Made by a program: the position numbers and the translations under genes. DNA of 64,000 nucleotides from contig NC_071354.1 of NCBI RefSeq assembly GCF_943734655.1, forward strand, positions 48,875,544 to 48,939,543. Reading direction: 5' to 3'. Origin of the DNA: Sabethes cyaneus (Eukaryota; Arthropoda; Insecta; Diptera; Culicidae). Position 1 is the first letter of the stretch. Every line of letters starts with the position of its first letter. Below the pieces are notes generated by a model, which did not search any database, had not been told where the DNA came from, and was given only the letters and a program-made list of their open reading frames with translations. This document shows, piece after piece, positions 1 through 11,599 of the stretch.

Positions 1-1229
1 CACGGTAAATCGTTAATTGAGAAAACGCTCAAATTTCAAAAAAACGGCACTTTTTGCTTCCCCTGATATTTTAGGAGCTTTCGATTACACGTCTTTCGTT
101 TCAATGATTACAGTTCTCTTTCAAAATAGAATTGACCACACTACAATGTGCTGGATTTAAGCAATGCTTTCGAGTAGAGAAAGCCCATCATAATTGATAA
201 ATACATCGGTCACGATTTCGGTGGTCAAAGGGTGTCCACAAGAAGGAGTTTCTTTCCCCTTACTTTGGTCACTGGTGGGAGCTAATAGACTAAACAGTTA
301 AATCTACTGTGTATCTACTCAAATCAGTGTTGCGAATCCCATCGCGTACCGTACTCATTCTGACGAACACGCCGGCATCGGCATCCCTTTAAAACTCCCG
401 CTCTTATTTCTTCATATGCTGCAACGCGTTTTTGCGAGCGTGTGTTTAGTTAACAGTTACAGTTGTCGCTCGTCGTTTGTCGTTGCAGCCCGATCTGCTG
501 ATACCGATTACTCCCAACGGCTCGTACTCCCACCAGCCTCACGGGCAGCTGATTCCCCACGAATTTTTTGACTCGGGAATAAGCTATGCAGGAAGACGAT
601 GTGAGGATGCGCGTGCGCGAGTTTGTGGATAGCAGAATGTCTGCACGCAGCATCGGGACTGTTTCTTTTACGCCTGCGTGTGCGGCGTAAGTGTTAAATG
701 CTATGTTTCTCATACTCTTTGTCATGTGAGTAGGTTGGTATGGTTGATTTCTCGCTAGTTTCGCAACATTGACTCAAATCCTACGGTAGTTAAAAAGTAT
801 GTACAGTAGTTAATTAAGTAGTTAGTTAAGTCCTAGGATGTAAATATGAAAATGATGATTTTGTTTGGCCCTCTGTAACTATAATAGCCCACGTCCTACA
901 TGCGGCTCTTCGACGTAATTCGCTCGGTCCGTCCGGGAATTTTTCAATAACGGAATGGGAACCAATTTACAATTTAGTCATGACTTCTCCTACGCGCTGT
1001 GGAGTTGAATATTTCCGGTATGAACGCAGGACAAGTCTTGAGAAATGATAGTTGAGTCCGTAAACTGTGTAGAACCTGCAGGAACCTGCCTCAAGAACTG
1101 TGTAGGAGCCTGCCTCAAACGACGATCATTAAGACAGTCACAATGGACGTTTAACCCAATTCCTTTGTTGCATACAAAAAGAGCCTCGCTACTGAATCTG
1201 CGCAGGGTCTCGCGCGTTGTAACGTCGGC
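1..1229. other. Upstream flank, no gene recognised
   Basis: This is AT-rich sequence in which I recognise no gene. A 91-codon minus-strand frame at 450-725 has no recognisable domain, and a 79-codon plus-strand frame at 1045-1284 runs into the following low-complexity tract. Both are probably chance frames. No transposon ends were recognised. Confidence 0.5.
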
Positions 1230-2582
1230 TCTGCTTCTTTTCCTCCCGTTTTCTACTTTTTTCCCTTTTTATGATCTTTTATGATTCTTTTTGGTTTCCA
1301 GCCTTCTCGATTTTTGTTTTCGTCTCTTCAATTTTTCCTCTATTAGGTGCCCTGTTCATTCGTCTTTTCTGTTTTTGGCTACTCTTTACTGTCCGACTTT
1401 TTTTAACTCCCGTTTAGAGTGTTTTTCTCTTTCGTTTTAAATTGTTTTTTAGTCCGTTAATCTTGTTTCTCTTCTTTTCCCATTTGGTTTTCCTTCTTCT
1501 TTGTTCCGATACTCCCTTTCTTGTCTCGTTCTCCATCTTTCATCTCGTCTAGTTTTCTTTTTTTCTGTACGCCTCTTTGTTAATTGCTTTTCTTATTTTT
1601 CTGTCTCATTTTTCATTTTCTGCTGAGTGTTGATGTTTTCCATTTTTCGTCCTTTTTCCTCGTTTTCAGACCCGTATTGCTTCTTTTAATGCCACGTTTT
1701 TTCATGTTTTCTGTCTGCCGTTTCGACTTTTGTCTTTTTTTCGGTCCCGCTTTTCGTCTTTTTTCGGTTTTCTATCCAGTTGTTCATTTTCGTATTATCA
1801 GTTCTTTCTCTTATTGTGTCTGCTTTTGTTGTCGTCACTTTTAACTTTTATCTGGCTGTTCTGACATCTTTACATCGTCTTGTTGTTTCTTTTCTGCGTT
1901 TTCTTGTCATTTTTTATCGTCTTTTGTGACGTTTTTGGTTTGAATGCGTTATCATTTGCAGTCTGTTTTGCCATTTCTTATCGTTATTTTGCTGTCTTTT
2001 TTATTATCTCTTCATTGCCTTTTCGGGCTTTATAGTCTTTTAGTAGTTTTGTACCGTTTTTTAAATTTTTGTTGTCGAAAAAACGTCTTTTTACCATATT
2101 TTTGTCCTCTTTCACCTTTTCTTTATCGACTTTTCACCTACTTGTCTTCACTCTTACGTTGCTTTTATTTGCGTCATCTCGTTGTCTTTTCACTTTCACT
2201 GTTCGTCGTCCTTTTGTCGTATATTTACTGTCTTTTCACGCCTTTTCTCCATCTTATCGTAGTCTATTCATCGTATTATCGTTGCCTTTAGGGTGCCTTT
2301 TCGTTATCTCTTTTTTTGCCTTTCCTTCGTCTTTTTGTCGTCTCTGTCGTATTTTTGTTGTATTTCCATGATTTTTTCGTCATTTTTCCATCGTATTGTT
2401 GTCGTTTTTTGACACTTGTTCTGGCATTTTTTTATCGCTTGTTTTCGGCGGCTTTTGCCTTTTTCGTTACTGTTTTGGTTGTCATGTTACCGCCTCTTAG
2501 TCGATTTTTTATCATCTTTTCTTTTTTTTTCGTTTATCAGCTTGTGATGAATATCACTACAGATTTAGTTGTAATCTTTTAA
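1230..2582. repeat. Pyrimidine-rich degenerate low-complexity tract
   Basis: About 1.35 kb in which the plus strand is overwhelmingly T and C, with recurring cgtctttt, tttgtcgt and ttttctgt words but no fixed period. The long Phe/Leu/Ser-rich frames here (1584-1844, 1944-2291, 2069-2371, 2316-2582) are by-products of the composition. The reverse complement resembles the A-rich gtcaaaaa-type tracts at 28607-28973 and 62930-63300, so all may derive from one kind of degenerate simple repeat. Confidence 0.75.
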
Positions 2583-2707
2583 GTAATTTTCTTCACGACA
2601 TCTCAATTTGCGTTATCACTTATATTTGATTTTTTTCAAGATTTGATTTTATTAGAAGCTTTTGGTAGAGAACGGTTATGCAATGGAACGGTCTAAATAA
2701 CAATTTA

Positions 2708-2782
2708 AGTTTTATTACACGCTTATGATGGTTTTTATTACAATTTTGGCAATAAAAACCGTTATAACTATGCAATAAAACT
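2708..2782. repeat. Small palindromic MITE-like hairpin (copy 1)
   Basis: The ~75-bp sequence folds back on itself: it begins agttttattaca and ends with the near-complement tgcaataaaact, with an A/T-rich centre. A second copy of the family lies at 4924-4999. Both are followed by the same cacatt word, so the full element may extend a few bases further. It sits about 290 bp upstream of the first P450 start codon. Confidence 0.6.
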
Positions 2783-3073
2783 CACATTTTTAATTGTGAG
2801 ATTGTTGAAGGAACGAAAACCCATGATTGTATGATAAGCATAAGCATGAACATTAGATAATTGTTTTGATTGTTTAGGAAGAATATCATGTTGTTTTTTT
2901 TGCTTTTGTGCTATTAAAAGGATTGGATCGGACATTTTAACCTGGGTAGATTCCAAAATTTCATTAAGTTTTCGCACTGAACTATATCGGCACAAAACTT
3001 TGCACAGATTTACCCGGCAACGGACGATACCAAAATTTAAAGTAGAACTTCAATTCTCTCGCAGGATACCGGG

Positions 3074-4753
3074 ATGAATTCGTTCGCGGTGGCAGCAACC
3101 CTTATCGGTTGTATTGGATTGCTCGTCTATATCTACGTTAATCGAAAATACAAATATTTTGCACAACGAAACATACCGTTCGTAAAGCCCGTATTTTTTC
3201 TCGGCAACGGTGGACCCATCCTCCTGAAAAAACGTGATCTGTTCGAAAATTTAAAGGACATCTATAATGCCCACCCAAAGTCAAAGTAAGTTTCTCTTTT
3301 GAACGAAGATTTGGCAAATTGAAAAATAACACATTAACCCTTCCGCAGGGTGGTCGGTATGTTCGAGTTTCTGCAGCCCGTGCTGATGATTCGCGATCCG
3401 GACCTGATCAAGCTGGTAGCGGTGAAGGATTTCGACCACTTCGCTGATCGTATGCCGATTTTTACCGGTCCGGATGTGAAGGACCCTGGTGGCGATAGCA
3501 TCTTGCCGAACGTTCTGATTGCATTGCGCGGTCAAAAGTGGCGTCACATGCGAGCGACCCTAAGTCCGGCCTATACCGGTAGCAAGATGAGGCAAATGTT
3601 CCCGATGGTGTTCGGCTGTGCCGAGTCGGCCGTTCGTTGCATGATGGATGAGACGAAAGCTGGCGTGAGGGTTGATTACGATATGAAGGAGGTGTTTGCT
3701 CGGTTTAGTAATGATGTGATTGCTTCCGTGGCTTTCGGAGTGCAGGTTGATTCTTTTCGCGAACCGGAGAATGAGTTTTTCGTGAAAGGGAAAGGGCTGC
3801 TGGATTTTGGGAAGCTTACGACAATTGCTAAGGCGTTGTTGTTTCGTTTTTCTCCGGAAACGGCGAGGCGGTTGAAGGTTGAGATTTTTAATACGGAATT
3901 GTTGGAGGCCTTTAAAAAGATGATAACTGATAACATGAATCAACGGGAAGCGCAAGGCATTGTTCGTAACGATATGATTCATATGCTGATGCAAGCTCGA
4001 AAGGCAACTGAACAGCAGTGGACTGACGAAGTGGACGTAAAGGATGCTGGCTTTGCAACCGTCGAAGAGTCTTCGGTTGGTAAAAAAGCGCACAGTCGAT
4101 TGTGGACCGATAACGAATTGATAGCACAGTGTTTTCTGTTCTTCATCGGAGCCTTCGAAACCATCGGTAATGCGTTGATGTTTCTAAGTTATGAACTTGC
4201 GTTGCATCCAGCAATACAGCAGAGACTGTATGAAGAAATTGTTTCTACCGAGGAGTCACTAAACGGAAAGCCACTATCCTATGAGGTGCTACAGAAAATG
4301 CAATACTTGGATATGGTCGTTTCCGAATCGCTTCGCCTATGGGCACCGAATCCATTTGTCGACAGATATTGCGAGAAAGACTACGTGTATGACGACGGTC
4401 AGGGTGGAAGAGCTACAATTGAAAAGGGCGTACTCGTTTGGTTTCCGATCATTGCTTTACATCACGATCCTCAGTATTATCCGGATCCGTACAAATTCGA
4501 TCCGGAACGTTTCAGTGAGGCAAACCGATCGAAAATCAACCCAGCCGCTTATCTACCCTTCGGAGTGGGACCAAGAAATTGCATGGGCTCACGGCTTGCC
4601 TTGCTGATGATGAAATCGATGGTGTTTTATCTTATGAAACATTGCGCTTTTGAACCATCCGAGAAGTGTGGAATTCCACTGAAGCTAGTAAAGACAATAA
4701 TCGGACCAGTAGTGGAAGGCGGTGTATGGCTTTCGCTGAAACCCAGGAATTAA
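3074..4753 (+). CDS. CYP9J: Cytochrome P450, CYP9 family (CYP9J-like), gene 1
   Basis: Predicted 538-residue microsomal P450 monooxygenase, join(3074..3285, 3349..4753). The 63-bp intron has GTAAG donor and GCAG acceptor and lies in phase 2. Residues ~4-23 form the hydrophobic ER anchor, followed by a Pro/Gly hinge near residue 36. Exon 2 carries the C-helix WRHMR, K-helix ESLR, PERF and the heme loop FGVGPRNCMG with its ligand near Cys482. The I-helix reads IGAFETIG, so the usual Ala-Gly pair is inverted, but the acid and Thr remain. Met follows the heme Cys where the other four genes have Ile. CYP9J enzymes of mosquitoes use electrons from NADPH-P450 reductase, and some oxidise pyrethroids; the substrate here is unknown. 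No AATAAA lies close to the stop. The subfamily is assigned by recognition, not by alignment. Confidence 0.93.
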
Positions 4754-4923
4754 ACTTCATGTAAACTTCAATCGATGATATTACAATACTAGTTGAGCTC
4801 GAATCGTACGATCCGGAAAATATAAATGTTTGTATAAATGTTTAATCCTTGTGTTAGTTCTTTGAGTTCTTATATTTCATAATATAGCTCTAAGATGTTG
4901 TACATAACCGAAGTAGCCATTTG

Positions 4924-4999
4924 GGTTTTATTACACTCTTATGATGACATTTGAGACCAAAATTGGTCATAAAGACTATCATAAGAGTACAATAAAACT
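4924..4999. repeat. Small palindromic MITE-like hairpin (copy 2)
   Basis: A 76-bp inverted repeat: ttattacactcttatgat on the left pairs with atcataagagtacaataa on the right around a short loop. It is the same family as 2708-2782. The two copies bracket the first P450 gene in the same orientation, with the second about 170 bp past its stop codon. Confidence 0.65.
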
Positions 5000-6090
5000 C
5001 ACATTGTTGCTTGGCAAAAGAGTCTTAGCCGGAAACGGCAACAAATAGTTTTTATGCTTGCATTTGATTTTATTTAACTGAATAAAAAGAAAATAAAAAA
5101 ATAACTATTTTGTGTTAGGAAATATAGACAAAGTTTCTTCGGCAAAGTTGTAAATATTGTAAAAACAAGCAACTTTGCTGAAGAAATAAAAATTCTATCT
5201 TTATCGAGTGCTGCACTATAGGGCATATTCTTTGAAATTTCTTTAAAAACTAGTTTTTCATTCTTAGATTTTGTTAGTTGCATTTTACAAGAATACAATG
5301 TTCTAGGCAATTATCGAATCTCTCAAAACACACGTTATTGCAGAAGACCGCAAATCTCTGGGATTTATACTTTCTAAGTTATCATATATTCAAGCTTTAA
5401 ATTTCCGTAGATTCACGAGACTATGGGGTACAATGGGCCAAGCGGGTTTATGAAATCGGTGCTTCGTCTTAAAGCTTCAGTCGAGTACTATAAACTTGTA
5501 TGGGTTCCGCTTATCCCCAACCACCCAAATGCGAGTAAATAAACCAAAGGATGGTTCGCTTTCGCTTTTTCGTTTGTTTATGCTAGATATGTTAAATGCA
5601 TATTCAACTCCTAGCGATGAATTCGAAGCCCTTTTTTTAAGATGGCCTTTAGTTTAAGATGGATTGATGAATGTATTTCACTATCAGTCTGCTGAAGAAA
5701 TGGCGATAGCTTTATAAGCTTTATCACTTTTGTTGTTGTTTTTTCCTGCCAAATGTCACTTCCCCGTACCTGCAAAATTTAAAACGATCTTCTCGCTGAT
5801 CTAAATTGAGTCAGAAATAGACCAGAAGTTATACGACTTGTAAAAAATTTACAACTTCGCTCCGGTTAAAAAAATTAGATTTTAAACACCGGTGGGGAAA
5901 CGTTTTTCTGTTTGGTGTAAAAAATTTGGACCAAAACCAGGATTTGGATCACCGTGGAAGATGCCCTAACTCTGGCTGTTTGCATTCTATATTCATGTAG
6001 TCTGATTAGAGTAAAATGCTGCTTAGAAAATTCTTAATCGTTTGCTGTCATTAACTCGTTTGCTGTCAACAACTCATTAACATTAAGCCG
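5000..6090. other. AT-rich intergenic sequence, nothing recognised
   Basis: Between the hairpin and the minisatellite I see no domain-bearing frame and no terminal repeats. The 78-codon minus-strand frame at 5074-5310 is Lys/Phe/Ser-rich and is probably chance. Confidence 0.5.
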
Positions 6091-6640
6091 AGTCAAGCAG
6101 TTGGATCGAGCAGTTTAATCGAGGAGTCCAGACGAACAGTTTAAACGAGTAGTCGAGTCGAGTAGTCCAGTCGAGCAGTTGAATCGAGTAGTTTAGTCGA
6201 GCAGTGAAATCTAGCAGCCCAGTCGAGCAGTTGAACCGAGCAGTCAAGTCGAGCAGTTGAATCCAGCTGTCCAGTCGAACAGTTTAATCGTGCATTTGAG
6301 TCGAGTACTCCAGTGAAACGTTGAGTCGAGCAGTTGAATCATGCAGTTTGGTCAAGCAGTCGGGTCAAGTTCACTGGTTTAGTCGAGCAGTTAAGTTTCG
6401 CAGTGAAATCGAGCAGTTGAGTCGAGCAGCAGAATCGAGCAGTTGAATCAAGCAGTAGAATCGAGCAGTTCAGTCGAGTAGTCCAGTCGAGTAGTTAAGT
6501 TTCGCAGTGAAATCGAGCAGTCGAGCAGTAGAATCGCGCAGTTGAGTCGAGCAATCGAAACGAACAGTTAGGTCAAGCAGTTGGGTCGAGTGGCTAAGAC
6601 GAGCAGTTAAGTCGAGCAGATGAATCAAGCTGTCCGGTTG
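6091..6640. repeat. Degenerate 13-bp minisatellite (GAGCAGTTGAGTC)n
   Basis: Roughly 40 head-to-tail imperfect copies of a 13-bp unit with consensus gagcagttgagtc; common variants end ccagtc or tgaatc. A short remnant of the same unit (gagcagtccagtcc and variants) recurs at 12943-12992, upstream of the second P450 gene. Confidence 0.85.
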
Positions 6641-7143
6641 TCAGTTTGACGTAAGGCCCTTGCAAATTTTTTTTCACCAACTTTTTGTCATCCCGCGCCC
6701 TTTGAAATTGGCATGAAAAATCGGGGAGCAAAAAAATAATTTGTCGAATATAGGGGAATGTCCTCGTGGTTGGGCCACCTTTTGGCATTCGCCCATAATT
6801 TTCGTTTCAAAAGGAATTCCGGTTATCTGAATACATCGTTGCAAAGGTCTAAGAGTAAGGAATATAGCTGGAAAGTCTGATTGCTTGAAAAATAATCAAG
6901 TTATTGGCACTTACGTGAAGATAAATAATGTTGTCATAGTCGGGCTATGTTGTATAGGTTGGGCCACCGTCGAAAATTTAAGAAATACGTATTGAAATTC
7001 TATGTAGGGACATGAAAAAAATAAATTTTGTGGAAAACGACCCATATAAGTACAAAAATCCTATTTTTAATTACGTTTTTGCGAATTTTTGACGATCTTG
7101 TAAAATAAATATTTCTACAATCGCCTTTTCCGAAGTGTACTAC

Positions 7144-7535
7144 CGTGGACCCCCGTTCCTTTGACCGTTTTTAGTCTGAACACTTTTTAATTTGAACCCC
7201 GTTGGTTTGCACGACGTGCAAATTAAAAATGGTTCAAATGTCATACTCAATATGACATCATTTGCTTATGCAGACAATACACATAAACACGCTGATCTAG
7301 CGTGTTAAATCTGTTTCATATTACGTTTTCCCAACGATTATAGTAGAAATCCGATCGGAGATTGAAATATTCGCTGCTTGCAACTGCCAACTGAATCAAA
7401 CCACCAAAACAATAACAAAGAGCAGGGCCACCAGTTCACACAAGTTTCAGCATATTTAGGGTTACCAGTTGTTCAAATTAAAAACTAACCCCGTTAGTTT
7501 GCATGAGGAATCGTTCAAACGAACGGGGGCCACAG
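7144..7535. mobile_element. MITE with CYGTGGMCCCCCGTT terminal inverted repeats
   Basis: About 390 bp. The left end cgtggacccccgttcctttg is matched by the reverse complement of the right end, tgtggcccccgttcgtttg. Both ends are flanked by tactac (7138-7143 and 7536-7541), either a 6-bp target duplication or part of the terminal repeat. Internally, gttcaaattaaaaa-type words occur in both orientations. No coding capacity. Confidence 0.7.
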
Positions 7536-7739
7536 TACTACAATGAAAAAACAAGAACAATCTAGGTTTTTAGCGCATTGGTTTTGCATTATTTCATCAC
7601 ATTTCACATTACTGACGTTCTCTAGCGAATAATGCGCTTCTGCGCTTAAAATTATGGTGGCCCAACCGTGACTACACAAGTGGCCCGACCTTTACAATAA
7701 GCGCTTTTGCAGTATTTCGCCTTACCCTACCCAAACATC

Positions 7740-9164
7740 CAGAGGTGGGCACCGCTAACCGAAATTTTAGCTTCGCTAACAGCTAATCCGCTAAATCAAA
7801 ACGTTAGCTTCGATAACCGCTAACCGCTAAATCAACCAATAATTTAGCGGAAGCTAACGCTAACCACTGTAGAATCAGCATTACTTTGATAAGCGCTGAT
7901 TTCGGCAATAAAAGAAAATTTTTGTTTCAAAGGTCTAAGAAAAAATACCTGAGATAATTCCGTGCAAAGAATTGCAGGCATTCATGAAAAATGTTTAAAG
8001 AACATTATCGCTTAGCATATTATCACATTAAAAGGGTACAAAACATTTCCATGTTCCATGACATAGATTTCTCGATTTTTTATTGGAGTTTTCCATCGCT
8101 GTGAAAATTTATGTAAATGCTTTCCAAATAATATTTTCTCTGGATTGTTTTATAGAAAGTTACTTACATTTTGTTGGTTTACACTTGAGCATTACCGGTA
8201 AGCGTACCAGTAGAGGCGTATCTAGTAATAAAATTTCAAGTTTTTAGTAAAAATACAATGAAATCAGAATAAAAGGAATAAGAATCAGAAGGTAGAAAAT
8301 TTGTAAAAAAATATTTTGTAGATAATAATTTTACTTGGTTGTTGTGAAAACTTTATTGCGTTGAAATTTGGCCCAACACTCATGAATTTATAAAACTAGT
8401 GATGTCCGAGAAAATCGAAAAATCTCCCTTGATGTTTTCAGTGAATGTAAGAGGCCTCGAAGTTTTTAAATATCGATTTATTTGAGTCCGCGTACAAAAG
8501 TAGTCCTCTACGGACTTGAGACAGCAACTTTGTTTATGGAAGTGCACTTGCCGTATTTGAACGAAAGATGTTGCGGACTATTTTTGGCGGAGTACAAACC
8601 GACAGCGGAGAGTGGCATAGGCGTATGAGCCATGAGTTGTAGACACTATTTGGAAAAAGTTGGGAGACTACGGTGGCGGTGGGCCGGCCACATCGCAAGG
8701 ATACTGAACGACTGTTCAGTAAAATCCGTTCTCTTCAAGAGCCCCACCGGCAACAAGAATAGAGGGGCCAAACGAGTTAGATGGTTTGACCAGGTTGAAG
8801 CCGACTTGCATGTGCCGAGACGCGACAAATTGTAAATTGTACAAATTGTAAACGAGTAGCCTAGGACCTAGAAGTACAATGGAGAGGAATTCTTGATACG
8901 GTAAGAGCCACACCGGCTCTTGGCTGGTAAAGTACGTACAAAAGTTTAGAATTTGGAATCCTTCGACCGAAGCCTGTGCGATATTTCTCACAAATTTTCC
9001 TTCTGCCAAAAAAAGTTAGCGGTTTATTTAGCGGTACACAAATTTAGCGGAAGCTAACAAAAACGCTAACGGTTATAAAAATTAGCGAAAACGCTAACCG
9101 CTAACCAAAATGTTAGCTGAGCTAATTAGCTGTTAGCGGATTAGCGGAATTGTGCCCACCTCTG
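7740..9164. mobile_element. Non-autonomous hAT-like element with 8-bp TSD
   Basis: The ends are perfect 12-bp inverted repeats, cagaggtgggca on the left and its complement on the right, flanked by an exact 8-bp duplication caaacatc at 7732-7739 and 9165-9172. The CAGRGGTGGG-type end and the 8-bp duplication are hallmarks of the hAT superfamily. Several hundred bases inside the ends are dominated by gctaaccgctaa and tagcggaagctaac subterminal repeats. No transposase is encoded. The interior carries a relic of a non-LTR retrotransposon (8495-8845), so it moved, if at all, using an enzyme made elsewhere. Confidence 0.88.
8495..8845 (+). pseudogene. Non-LTR retrotransposon 3' coding relic inside the hAT-like element
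   Basis: Broken plus-strand frames encode the end of an RTE-like polyprotein. The words resembling LRTIFGGVQ, RWRWAGHIAR and RVRWFDQVEADL are typical of the region downstream of the reverse transcriptase domain. The longest open piece is at 8632-8835. Frameshifts and stops interrupt the rest. Closer relatives occur at 24930-25155 and 50545-51115 in this window. Confidence 0.65.
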
Positions 9165-9479
9165 CAAACATCTTACTGGAGGGGATTTTTCAATAGCCTT
9201 CGTATGGAGCACAACATACTTCATACATTTTCAATATTTATCTCGATAATTGCATTTCATGAATCATTTCTTGAAGAATAGTTTATTGTGCTTGGAAAAC
9301 TTTTTTTGTACGATTCAATCACTGAATTCGGTACGCGTATTTTGAATACACGATTGAAACTCACAATACTGTGAAAAGTTAGCTGTCACAGTAAAAAGTT
9401 TTACAATGCTTGGTATTAGATACCACGAATTACTAAAACTGAAAAAATCATGGTGGCCCGACGCTAACGACATTACCCC

Positions 9480-9918
9480 AAGTCAAACTTTTTGTATAAA
9501 CGTAATTGTCTGTGGGTTTTACAGCCCAAAAATGGGAAATGGGTATGTAACCGTTTTACCGTCACAATAAAAATCATGCAACTAACGTATCTGGGCGTCC
9601 GGCCACCACCTCCAGGGACTCCTATATTCTGCTCTTCGCCTGAGTCAAATATTATTGTAAATTACAATACAAACCACTTTTCTAAACTGTTGACACGAAT
9701 TTAAATCCGCGTAATTGTCACGGCATCGAAAAAATTTTGTGGCCAAAGTTTTTACAACTAAATGAAGAACATTGAGCATTGCGAAACAATTTCAAATTCT
9801 TGGCGGTTTTTATGAAGACCTAGATAATTACACATTGCTAGTTGTCTCATAATACCTGACAGCAAAAACCGGAAATAGTGAAACCAATAAAGCATTGCTT
9901 GAAGCATCTAGCCCATAA
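9480..9918. other. AT-rich spacer between two transposon ends, nothing recognised
   Basis: No domain, repeat or terminal signal identified. The 70-codon frame at 9492-9704 has no recognisable motif. Confidence 0.45.
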
Positions 9919-11543
9919 CCCAAGTAGCACACGTTGTAACAATTGAGTCGCAGCGGCTGATATGCGACAAATTTAAATGTAAAACTTCGGTTACAGTAAC
10001 CAAAAATATAACAGTTGTGTAACCGAAATAGCGCAACTTATGTAACTAAATCTGGTTGCATTAACAGTTACTCAATAACCAATATGTAACATGTATAGTT
10101 ACAAAATGGTTACTATTGAAGTTACACATAAACTGTAAATTGACTTTCAATTGGTGGCAAATTAGTTATCTTGTAACTTTTATTGCATAGCGAAAATGTA
10201 GCAGGTTTATTATTTCAATCTATGGCTGTCAACGTCAAGCAGTAAATTTAACTGTTGAATATAGAAGAGTGTATAAATTATTATTTCAACACAAATTTTA
10301 ATGCAGTTTCAAATTTATGGTGAAATGCATGATTCTAGCTTTGAAAAATTCACGCGCTCTTATTTAATATAGCTTTTCGTTACTTACTTCTTTGAAAAAT
10401 TGATGTTTTGTAAATCAAATATAAAAATTTAAATATTAATTTTTTGATTTTTTAAATTTATTCTTAGCAATAATGAATTAGTGGAGCATTCACCTAGAAA
10501 CCATTAAAAATCAAGTTGTTTTCGCTATCACTTCTATCACAGTAAAATTCATAGCCATTTTGCCTTTGGTTCTAACTACTACACCATCGTCCTTGAAGTT
10601 TTGTATCGTTTTCGGCATATGGCATGAAATGATTTTAAGCAGCCATTGTTCATTGTTCACATTGTTGATATCGGGAAAAGGTATTTTTTAGTGATTGTTG
10701 TGAAAAGAAAGTGTTAATTTAATATCAAAGAATAGTTTCAGTTTGAATAAAACAGTTACCACCAGTGTTAATCATAGAAGGTTACATTTCAGTTACATTC
10801 TAGTTGTACGTAACCTTAGCCTTCGACCTGGTTACGGTATCGGTTATACGGTAACCAATATTAAATCTGTTGTAGTCACTTATTTCTTATGTCGTCATTT
10901 CTAAGTTACACTGTAACCTATTTTCATTGCCGGTTTCGCTTCGATGTAACTTGATCGTTTTGACGTTTGAGAATAATCATCATTTGTTTACTTAATATCA
11001 ATGTCTGGGCGGAGAAGATTCCAAGTACCATCAATTAAGTAAATAAACGCATTTACAAGAGCATTTCACAACCCGTGTACCAATTCTTTATCTTTACCAT
11101 TAGCAATATTCTTCAGGTCTAGTTTTTCCTTAATCCGTTGTGTTTACAAGGAACAGTGAACAAATTGTTGCGAAAATGTTACTAGCCGACTTTTTTTGAC
11201 TTCGTAACTGCTCGTAACGGAAAATTAACTGTTTTGCGACCAGCAAGTTGATGACAGTTTGGAAAAAGGTTTCATTTGTGTCACTTGATAACTATTTGGT
11301 AACTCGTAACTGAAAGGTGACTGTTTTGCGACGACCAAGTTGTTGACAGTTCGAAAAAAAGGTTTCAATTTGGTCATTTGGTAACTACCTGGTAACATTT
11401 TGAGATTTTTGTCACTAGAAAACTAAAAAGTAACTATTTTTAATTTTATGTAACCTAACTCGTTACAAGTATCCTAAATGTAACTGCTGTGCAACCTTTT
11501 TGTATTTTTTTATTTTATTGATTAGTTACAAGTGCTACTTGGG
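9919..11543. mobile_element. Non-autonomous inverted-repeat element, CCCAAGTAGCAC ends
   Basis: The left terminus cccaagtagcacacgttgta and the reverse complement of the right terminus, cccaagtagcacttgtaac, match over ~20 bp with a small gap. The 1.6-kb interior is crowded with gtaac/gttac words and contains related blocks near the right end (taactgttttgcgacca at 11228 and tgactgttttgcgacga at 11318), as expected of subterminal repeats. No transposase frame exists. The target duplication is unresolved and I do not assign a superfamily. Confidence 0.75.
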
Positions 11544-11599
11544 AAGTTGATAAGCATCCTCTTACCAACACAAATATGTAGAGAAAAAGTGCCCTACAC

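Larger units (their letters stand above)
6752..9479. mobile_element. Probable outer inverted-repeat element hosting two inner insertions
   Basis: The left end ggggaatgtcctcgtggttg followed by ggccacc is imperfectly mirrored at the right end, where the reverse complement begins ggggtaatgtcgttagcgtc followed by gggccacc. Related gggccacc and tggcccaacc words recur inside (6955, 7660, 7680), as subterminal repeats do. No transposase frame is visible. The element is interrupted by a MITE (7144-7535) and an hAT-like element (7740-9164). Its own target duplication could not be resolved, so the boundaries are approximate. Confidence 0.5.

Noticed and set aside
450..725. 91-codon minus-strand frame
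   Set aside because: No motif and unremarkable composition; length is within chance expectation for the region.
1584..2582. Several Phe/Leu/Ser-rich frames that look like membrane proteins
   Set aside because: They arise from the pyrimidine-rich composition, overlap in different frames and lack any conserved motif.
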